Origin: Deltaproteobacteria bacterium RIFCSPHIGHO2_02_FULL_40_11
GTDB taxonomy: Bacteria; Bdellovibrionota; JACOXK01; 2-02-FULL-40-11
NCBI GenBank assembly: GCA_001798105.1
Contig: MGRI01000083.1
Span: 1 to 19,631 of the forward strand
Direction of reading: 5' to 3'
DNA: 19,631 nt
The position numbers and the translations under genes were made by a program. How positions within the stretch are numbered: the stretch's first letter is position 1; each line of letters opens with the position of its first letter. Below, piece by piece: positions 14,455-19,631 of the stretch. The notes beneath the pieces are model-generated. The model saw only the letters and a program-made list of their open reading frames with translations, was not told where the DNA came from and ran no database searches.

Positions 14455-15299
14455 TAGTCTCTCTCCATCTCCCAAGCCCGAATCGAAAGTGAGGGAATGG
14501 TTGTGACATATTTTCTTGAAGTTTTTCCCATAAAGAAGGGCCCCGTAATCAGCCCTCTTTTCAGCACTCTTCTAGAAAAGTACACCACATAAGAGACCTG
14601 ATCGCTGACTTCTCTACCATACCCCACACGTTCAACTTTTTTTAAATGATAAAGTCCTGGCATGCCCCCATTGGAAAGTAAAAAAGTACCACTCCCTTCG
14701 GCATCATTTACCAAGATCACTTCTGCCCATTTGCCTTCATTATCTTCCCACACCCGAAATTCATTTTTTTCAAAAGAATATCGCGTAGGCGTTGCATGCG
14801 AAAACTCGGACTGTAGAGATCTGCCCCAATAAAAACGTACAATTTCTGTAAAGACTCCCGCATTATTCAGAGGTTTCAGCTCCAACATCATCCGCCCCTT
14901 TTCCAGATAAGAAAGGGTGAGCGTCATCAAAGCTGTACCATCATAGGGCGGAACAATGACCGTTTTATCTAAGTTAAGTACAAATTGCGAAAAATCTTGC
15001 TGCGTATCGCTAACAGGACGCGAAGCATACACTTCAACTTCTTCAATTTTATGGTCGCTTGTGAGGCGCTCTAAAATAATATTGAATTGCTCTGGCGCTT
15101 CCGAAGAGTATTGTACCAACGTGAGTTGATATTGCTTGTCGGTTGTGACCCCTCGCCCCACATAATTTCCTTCTTTAATTTTTAACTCGCCCCCTAAATG
15201 TTCATGAAGCCGCATAAAGTTTTGTAACCCCGAAATGCCTGCTTGCGATATGCCGGAGAAAACCAAGCATAGAAATAAAATGAATATATGTTTTTTCAT
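14454..15299 (-). CDS. Exported protein of unknown function
   Basis: The 281-residue product has a signal peptide (MKKHIFILFLCLVFSGISQA) and probable cleavage before GISGLQNF. The rest appears mostly beta-strand in character, with repeated alternation of hydrophobic and polar residues (QYQLTLVQYSS, MTLTLSYLEKGRMMLELKPL, DQVSYVVYFSRRV). No cysteine remains in the mature part and I recognise no motif or family. GGGAGGA lies eight bases before the ATG. The gene follows the 314-residue gene by two bases and overlaps the barrel gene by one, so it is surely co-transcribed; a structural or assembly role with the surface proteins is a guess from position. Confidence 0.75.
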   Translation of the reverse strand: MKKHIFILFLCLVFSGISQAGISGLQNFMRLHEHLGGELKIKEGNYVGRGVTTDKQYQLTLVQYSSEAPEQFNIILERLTSDHKIEEVEVYASRPVSDTQQDFSQFVLNLDKTVIVPPYDGTALMTLTLSYLEKGRMMLELKPLNNAGVFTEIVRFYWGRSLQSEFSHATPTRYSFEKNEFRVWEDNEGKWAEVILVNDAEGSGTFLLSNGGMPGLYHLKKVERVGYGREVSDQVSYVVYFSRRVLKRGLITGPFFMGKTSRKYVTTIPSLSIRAWEMERD

Positions 15300-15301
15300 G
15301 A

Positions 15302-16246
15302 TTAATATCCTCCCAAAGAATGGTAAGCACTAAAACAGTTATCCCCATGTCTTTTAAAATGGCTTTCAATATGTTCGAGCTCGTGAATGATGTTTTCAAC
15401 GCGATGACGCGTAAACACCAAAAGCACGCGACTATCTGAAAAATAGGTTCGATACCCTTCTAAGTATTTATGAATGTGGGTATGCAGCTTTGAAAGCTGC
15501 TCTTGAATGCACTCATAATTACGACTTAGCACAGATAACGCTAGATCATCTTTTGCCCAACCGGTTAAACTCTCAAAGAGTAAAAGCTCTCTGTGGCTAC
15601 TTCCCATGGGGATGGCTCGATCCATTCCAAAAGAAAGGAGCTTTACAACATACTTTCCATATTCTGTATAAAAATGATCATTCACAATAAATGTATGTTG
15701 GCAGTCGCTCCCACAGCGATGCTGACTGTGAAAATACGGAATTGTATAGCGTTGATCGAATTGAATATTCACTTCAATAATAAAGGTATAAAAATGAGAA
15801 AGCAGCTCAACGACCACTTCTTGTTCTTGTTGGGCTTCGCGTTCTGGCTGATCTTGGGGGCCCGTGAGTAAACTATTGAGCGCCAAAGCCCTTGAAATAG
15901 ACTTCATGGTGAGAAGCTCCACGGGGACTTCTGTTTCAGGATTTTTATAATTATTTAAAGCTGTGGTTAATCCCTCTACAAAAATATTTCGGATATTTTG
16001 AAAATTACCCCGCGCCAAGTTGGCCAATTGCTTGTATTCCAGTAAAATGCCACGCGTTGCACTGCACCAACTTGAAAGAGATTCCCAGGGATGCTCAGAA
16101 GCTTCGCCCGCTTCATGACGATGCGGATAGTATTGCTCGTCGTTGGCACCGCCGCCCCCGCCCACATTGGTTCCACCCCCCGAAAATACAGGGTGCCCAA
16201 CCAGGCACAATACCCCCAAACAATAAACAATGATTTGTTTTTTCAT
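15302..16246 (-). CDS. Exported protein, probable diverged member of the operon's shared domain family
   Basis: The 314-residue product has a signal peptide ending near VFSGGG and a Gly-rich mature start (TNVGGGGGAND), followed by a His-rich patch (YYPHRHEAGEASEHP). From about residue 60 it can be lined up with the shared domain of the two large paralogues: ELLTMKSISRALALNSLL against QLLLMRFTLNRALTLADIF, VVVELLSHFYTFIIEVN against VVNLVLMPAVNQAIALY, and ELLLFESLTGWAKDDLA against FEILKNAVVWVAKDMKR. Similarity is weak, so homology is likely rather than certain. It has four mature cysteines plus Cys61. GGGAG lies six bases before the ATG, which overlaps the regulator's stop (ATGA). It is the first structural gene after the regulator. 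Confidence 0.72.
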   Translation of the reverse strand: MKKQIIVYCLGVLCLVGHPVFSGGGTNVGGGGGANDEQYYPHRHEAGEASEHPWESLSSWCSATRGILLEYKQLANLARGNFQNIRNIFVEGLTTALNNYKNPETEVPVELLTMKSISRALALNSLLTGPQDQPEREAQQEQEVVVELLSHFYTFIIEVNIQFDQRYTIPYFHSQHRCGSDCQHTFIVNDHFYTEYGKYVVKLLSFGMDRAIPMGSSHRELLLFESLTGWAKDDLALSVLSRNYECIQEQLSKLHTHIHKYLEGYRTYFSDSRVLLVFTRHRVENIIHELEHIESHFKRHGDNCFSAYHSLGGY

Positions 16247-17088
16247 TTCTTTCTCCCTTCAATACTTTTTGTTAAATAAAAAAGTTGAATATTGATTTGT
16301 AAAACTTCTTCCCCTTCTTTGGGTTGACAACTTAATTTTTCATTGAGTTCTTTTCGAAGATCTTCAATTTTTGATTTAATCATTGGGTAATCACTTTTTC
16401 GGATACACAGCGTTAGCCCACTGGGTTCGCGTTCATTTCTTTCATCTTCTGTAATGGAAGCTTTGGCCAAATCAATCATTTGCTGATGAAAGTTTTGAAT
16501 GGCCAGGCTTACGACCTCTTTTTGATACTCAAGCTGTGGAAAAATTTGTTGCAAGCGCCCCATTTCATCTCTTTTTAAAAGCTTCATACGAAGCAATTGC
16601 TCAAGGGCTTTTTTAACCTGCGGTTTTGAAACTTTATTTTTAAGCCGCCCTTGAATCCATTCTGGATCTTCCTGGAAATCTTTCAAATTGACCATTTCAT
16701 GAATGGCGACATAGTACCAATTCGATAAATAATCGTAATAATCGGAGTCGATTTTAAAAACAGCATTGTCTTCTTTTTGTACTGTCTTTTTAAGCTCTCC
16801 AAAATAATATTCTTTCGAGTTCAATGCCGAACTTTGATTAAACCAAACCAGGTTTGTAAAATAATCAGCTTCTTTTTTTGAAAGATCTAAGCCTGTAATA
16901 AAATGTCGGATGGTTCTGGGCGTAATATTTCTAGAGCCATCGATCACCCGTTTTAAATAGTTGGGGGAGTTCAACCCTGCCCGCCTGGAAAAGACCGCAT
17001 AGGAAAAAGATTTATTTTTTTTCTTTTTTATTTGGTAAAAATCTTTTAAAAAATTTCGGTGGTCTGTATATTGATAAATCGTATTCAT
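16243..17088 (-). CDS. TIGR02147 / DUF4423 family protein, probable transcription regulator
   Basis: The 281-residue cytoplasmic protein shows the family's N-terminal pattern: YQYTDHRNFLKDFYQIKKKK (5-24), FSYAVFSRRAGLNSPNYLKR (28-47), VIDGSRNITPRTIRHFI (48-64) and LDLSKKEADYFTNLVWFNQS (67-86). The first part has the helix spacing of a helix-turn-helix. The C-terminal half is charged and helical. TIGR02147 was defined on paralogous families in Fibrobacter and occurs in Bdellovibrio-like bacteria; members are thought to be regulators, but few are studied. The ATG at 17088 is preferred to a TTG at 17097; only a weak GAAAG precedes it. Its TGA overlaps the next ATG, so it heads the operon and most likely controls it, and perhaps the divergent peptidase too. 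Confidence 0.87.
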   Translation of the reverse strand: MNTIYQYTDHRNFLKDFYQIKKKKNKSFSYAVFSRRAGLNSPNYLKRVIDGSRNITPRTIRHFITGLDLSKKEADYFTNLVWFNQSSALNSKEYYFGELKKTVQKEDNAVFKIDSDYYDYLSNWYYVAIHEMVNLKDFQEDPEWIQGRLKNKVSKPQVKKALEQLLRMKLLKRDEMGRLQQIFPQLEYQKEVVSLAIQNFHQQMIDLAKASITEDERNEREPSGLTLCIRKSDYPMIKSKIEDLRKELNEKLSCQPKEGEEVLQINIQLFYLTKSIEGRKK

Positions 17089-17114
17089 AGCTTTCAATCA
17101 AATATTTAACTTGC

Positions 17115-17143
17115 TATTTAAGAGAATATTTTTTAAACGTCAA
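17115..17143 (-). promoter_or_regulatory. Candidate promoter of the TIGR02147 operon
   Basis: On the minus strand TTGACG (17143-17138) and TAAATA (17120-17115) are 17 bases apart, placing the start of transcription about 20 bases before the regulator's ATG. The -35 hexamer is good, the -10 hexamer mediocre. The region between the divergent genes (17089-17195) is very AT-rich and is the natural place for an operator shared by both. Confidence 0.35.
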
Positions 17144-17195
17144 TCGTTAAATGCTGTTTAAACCATTTTTTCGTTACAAAACGGTAAGGGTTAAA

Positions 17196-18296
17196 ATGAA
17201 AAAAATTATTTATAGCCTCTTTTTATTGTTTATTTTCTGTGCAGATTCATCTGGCGCGGAAGAAGTCTCCTATTTCAATCCCTACACGAAGACATACGAA
17301 AACATTCAGTTAAATTCTATTCTTGTAACTCAAAAAATACGATGCGATGCAGACAATCAAAATGAAAAAAATATTACCATTGAACTTGCCACAGAACTCA
17401 TTCAAAAAATTGAATCTGAATTTATTCCAAAATTTGAATTTTTATTTACAACGGATACCGATCAAAAACTCCCCCTTTGGCCCCTTCAAATTATTTTTAC
17501 AGAACGCCTTACCCCCTCCAAAAAAATGGAATTCAAATATCAAGCTTATTATACCCCGCTGTATCGAACGCAGCTGGGACACGAAGTTTTATGGGTAAGC
17601 CTGGATAAGCTTTCAAAAGATGAATTGTATTTTTATATTGCCCACGAACTTTTTCATCTTTATTACAGATTGCGCTGGAACGATGCCCCAAAATGGATTG
17701 AAGAGGGGCTGGCGCATCTCTTTGGATATCTTTTTACAGGTTTTTTTCCGCAATACCAAATTACAAAATATTTTGAATCGCCCCAGATCTCCCTAGAAGA
17801 CTTTCCGGTCGACTCTCCAAAATACTATGGTCATGCATTTTTATTCTTTTACTACCTTTATATGCACCACTTAACTTATAAAGACCTTAAACCGCTGGTT
17901 CAATCCGAACATCCCAAAACCGTTTTAGAAAGTAAGGGATTATCTTTTCAGGAAATCTTTACCCATTTTTCAATCGCAAAACTTTTCAATACAATTTACG
18001 TTCACCCCAACCAAGCCTATTCATTAAAACCAACCTATGGAAGGATTGAATTCAAAAATCTTCAAGATCTTTCAGCCTGGAACCCCAAACCCTGGTCTTC
18101 CTTTTACGTAAAAATAGACCAGCGTGAGGCACTTCAAGAAATGTGGGGGGCTTGGAATTCTGGGCAAAAAAATGAGCAGCCCGGAAAATTAATTTTTGTT
18201 CAGATTCCTCAATATGGATTCCCAAAAGTTCTTCCAGAACAAAACACACAAAACGCAACACATATTCTTTTGCTCACGTTTGCATCCTCCCAATAA
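17196..18296 (+). CDS. Exported gluzincin-like metallopeptidase (HEXXH...E)
   Basis: The 366-residue product has a signal peptide (MKKIIYSLFLLFIFCADSSG, then AEE). It carries IAHELFHLYYRL, with HELFH at 150-154, followed by WIEEGLAHLFG with E169/E170 about 16 residues after the second His. This HEXXH plus EEGxA spacing is seen in peptidase MA-like/M1-like gluzincins, so zinc binding by H150, H154 and a Glu of WIEEG is expected. The rest gives no further family. The ATG at 17196 is preferred to an ATG at 17151: AAGGG stands five bases before it and it starts the signal peptide directly. The gene diverges from the TIGR02147 regulator and ends at its own terminator, so it is a single-gene transcript that could be under the same control. 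Confidence 0.82.
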   Translation: MKKIIYSLFLLFIFCADSSGAEEVSYFNPYTKTYENIQLNSILVTQKIRCDADNQNEKNITIELATELIQKIESEFIPKFEFLFTTDTDQKLPLWPLQIIFTERLTPSKKMEFKYQAYYTPLYRTQLGHEVLWVSLDKLSKDELYFYIAHELFHLYYRLRWNDAPKWIEEGLAHLFGYLFTGFFPQYQITKYFESPQISLEDFPVDSPKYYGHAFLFFYYLYMHHLTYKDLKPLVQSEHPKTVLESKGLSFQEIFTHFSIAKLFNTIYVHPNQAYSLKPTYGRIEFKNLQDLSAWNPKPWSSFYVKIDQREALQEMWGAWNSGQKNEQPGKLIFVQIPQYGFPKVLPEQNTQNATHILLLTFASSQ

Positions 18297-18307
18297 CCGT
18301 CGGAGGG

Positions 18308-18332
18308 GGGTCGGATTTCCGTCCCTTTTTTT
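18308..18332 (+). terminator. Rho-independent terminator after the metallopeptidase gene
   Basis: GGGTCGG-ATTT-CCGTCCC forms a GC-rich stem (one T-T mismatch) with a four-base loop, followed by seven T residues. It begins 12 bases after the stop codon of the metallopeptidase gene and is in the right orientation. Confidence 0.8.
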
Positions 18333-18414
18333 CAGCTCTGGGATTTACTTTCTGAGTGCACTCCTGTAAATCATTGATCAATGTTTTCAAAAAACATACA
18401 CTAAAGGAGAACAT

Positions 18415-18834
18415 ATGACACTGACAAAACAAGACTTAATTTCAATTGGCGAAATCGTAGATCAGAAACTTGATCATCGGTTCAAAGAACAAGACACAAA
18501 AATTGATCAAAAGCTAGACCAACGTTTTACAGAACAAGACACAAAGCTCGATCAAAAACTTAAAGATACAAAAAATTCGCTTTTGGATGTTATGCGTAGA
18601 AATAATGAACATCTCATCCGTGTAATCAATGAAAATACTGATAAAAAAATTGATCGGGGCATTTTATCCTTAAAGGTTTTGATCGAAAATCTAGAATCAA
18701 AAATGGTTCTTTTTGCTGAAGGGCATGACGCACATTTTGAAAAACTTCAACAACATGGCGCTACACTCAACAAACATGAAAACGACATTCAAACCCTAAA
18801 CGATTTCGTTTTTACCCCCAGAAAAAATCTCTAA
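18415..18834 (+). CDS. Small coiled-coil protein with 15-residue repeats
   Basis: The 139-residue hydrophilic protein has no signal peptide or membrane segment. Near its N-terminus it holds two tandem 15-residue units, DQKLDHRFKEQDTKI (16-30) and DQKLDQRFTEQDTKL (31-45), and the start of a third (DQKL, 46-49). The remainder, to about residue 130, is also helical and charged with spaced hydrophobic residues, so it is likely an oligomeric coiled coil. I recognise no named family; small proteins of this style occur in many genomes without known function. AAAGGAG lies five bases before the ATG. The transporter gene follows after nine bases, suggesting co-transcription. Confidence 0.72.
   Translation: MTLTKQDLISIGEIVDQKLDHRFKEQDTKIDQKLDQRFTEQDTKLDQKLKDTKNSLLDVMRRNNEHLIRVINENTDKKIDRGILSLKVLIENLESKMVLFAEGHDAHFEKLQQHGATLNKHENDIQTLNDFVFTPRKNL
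18460..18561 (+). repeat. 45-bp tandem repeat inside the coiled-coil gene
   Basis: Two consecutive 45-base units (18460-18504 and 18505-18549) plus 12 bases of a third are in frame with the gene. They keep the stretch GAACAAGACACAAA exactly and differ elsewhere mainly at synonymous or conservative positions. Confidence 0.7.
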
Positions 18835-18843
18835 ACCAAACAC

Positions 18844-19560
18844 ATGCTTCAAACGATAATCCTTATTTTGGCCGCCCTCGTTTCTTCCATCATCTCTGGC
18901 ACCATGGGGATGGGAGGGGGCATTATTCTGCTCGCTGTAATGGCAGCCTTTTTTCCGCCGTTGGTGCTGATTCCCCTTCATGGCATTGTGCAATTTGCAA
19001 GCAACCTCACTCGAACGCTCCTATCTTATGATAGCATCGTTTGGAGCATTACCCTCCCCTTTGCCATTGCCAGTCTCCCAGCAGCTTATCTGGCAAGCCG
19101 CCTTGTGATCGAAATTCCGCAATCTACGTTTAAAGTTTTTCTAGGCTTTTTTATTTTGCTCATGACCTGGATGCCCAAACTTAAAAATGCCCCCAAGATT
19201 AAAGGAAAGTTTTTTATTTTAGGCTTTGTGGCAACATTCATTTCTTTATTTATTGGCGCAACAGGTCCTTTTCTTGCCCCCTTCTATTTAAGAGAAGGCC
19301 TCGTAAAAGAAAAATTGGTCGCCACTAAAGCAGCCTGCCAGCTTTTTTTACACTTCTTTAAAGTTTGCGCTTATTTGCAAATTGGGTTTCACGTCCAAGA
19401 ACATGCTTCCATTCTTTTTGGATTGATTGCAATGGTGGTTTTAGGAAACGCCATTGGCAAAAAACTGCTTAAAAAAATCTCAGACAATTCTTTTGTCTTG
19501 GCCTTAAAAATTATTTTAAGCCTGCTCGCGATTCACATTATTGTAAAAGCACTTTTGTAA
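18844..19560 (+). CDS. TauE/SafE (TSUP, formerly DUF81) family membrane transporter
   Basis: The 238-residue integral membrane protein has about seven to eight hydrophobic segments. It starts with the typical first helix and Gly-rich loop SSIISGTMGMGGGIILLAVM and has the matching second-half motif FIGATGPFLAPFYL, as expected for the family's internal duplication. TSUP proteins export sulfite or sulfoacetate, or move other small organic anions and sulfur compounds; the substrate here is unknown and no sulfur genes are nearby. The length is near the family's normal 240-260. No clear ribosome binding site precedes the ATG, which lies nine bases after the coiled-coil gene, so translation may be coupled. 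Confidence 0.85.
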   Translation: MLQTIILILAALVSSIISGTMGMGGGIILLAVMAAFFPPLVLIPLHGIVQFASNLTRTLLSYDSIVWSITLPFAIASLPAAYLASRLVIEIPQSTFKVFLGFFILLMTWMPKLKNAPKIKGKFFILGFVATFISLFIGATGPFLAPFYLREGLVKEKLVATKAACQLFLHFFKVCAYLQIGFHVQEHASILFGLIAMVVLGNAIGKKLLKKISDNSFVLALKIILSLLAIHIIVKALL

Positions 19561-19570
19561 TCCATGCGAT

Positions 19571-19593
19571 CCTTCAGCCCTTCGGGCTTCAGG
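19571..19593. repeat. Palindromic repeat after the transporter gene
   Basis: CCT-TC-AGCCC-TTC-GGGCT-TC-AGG is an imperfect hairpin whose core AGCCC/GGGCT pairs perfectly. It starts 11 bases after the transporter stop. There is no T-run, so it is more like a dispersed palindromic (REP-type) unit than a classical terminator, though it may slow transcription. It has no second copy in the window and differs from the 2711/2845 repeat. Confidence 0.5.
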
Positions 19594-19631
19594 ATGACTC
19601 AGCCTAATACGTATTTAAAATAATAATATAG

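Noticed and set aside
15359..15385. HELEH in the 314-residue exported protein as a zinc peptidase motif
   Set aside because: It matches HEXXH literally, but a charged residue in the variable positions breaks the usual zincin pattern and no third ligand motif follows; it sits in a charged helix.

Overview
The window looks like chromosomal DNA from an AT-rich, didermal (Gram-negative) bacterium with a large exported proteome. The pointers are a NagZ-type peptidoglycan-recycling hydrolase, a DUF374-type acyltransferase, a likely outer-membrane beta-barrel protein ending in Trp, an NtrC-type sigma-54 activator, and a regulator of the TIGR02147/DUF4423 family. That family is best known from Bdellovibrio-like predators and Fibrobacter, so a relative of Bdellovibrionota is my best guess. 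This is inference; there is no rRNA or marker gene here. I see no tRNA, rRNA, CRISPR, phage or transposase gene.

Layout. (1) 1-2698, minus strand: an exported PrkA-like AAA+ ATPase, followed three bases after its stop by the start of another exported protein that runs off the left edge. (2) 2699-3042: a gene-free stretch with two 26-bp palindromic repeats in opposite orientation (REPIN-like) and a good match to a Fur box. (3) 3043-8653, minus strand: five closely packed genes read in the order DUF374 acyltransferase, M13-like zinc peptidase, small exported protein, NagZ, MscS-type channel, probably one envelope operon. (4) 8687-10324, plus strand: a GAF-AAA+-Fis sigma-54 activator, divergent from that operon and with an uncertain start. 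(5) 10340-17088, minus strand: a very tight five-gene operon starting with a TIGR02147 regulator (ATGA, TAA-N2-ATG, TAATG and 17-base junctions). Its other four products are all exported. Two share a nearly identical mature N-terminus and a domain of about 235 residues, fused in one case to a WD40-like propeller and in the other to a putative beta-barrel. A third looks like a diverged member of the same domain family. (6) 17196-18296, plus strand, divergent from the regulator: an exported HEXXH peptidase with its own terminator. (7) 18415-19560, plus strand: a small coiled-coil protein with a 15-residue repeat and a TauE/SafE-type transporter, followed by a palindromic repeat at the right edge.

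The most promising undescribed system is region 5: a regulator plus a set of surface or periplasmic proteins built on one reusable N-terminal domain, next to an exported metallopeptidase. The second is the PrkA-like AAA+ ATPase with a clear Sec signal peptide and a strong ribosome binding site that fixes its start, which would place a normally cytoplasmic ATPase outside the inner membrane. Many gene starts given here differ from the longest open frame, because an internal ATG with a ribosome binding site and a signal peptide is more credible than an upstream TTG or GTG.
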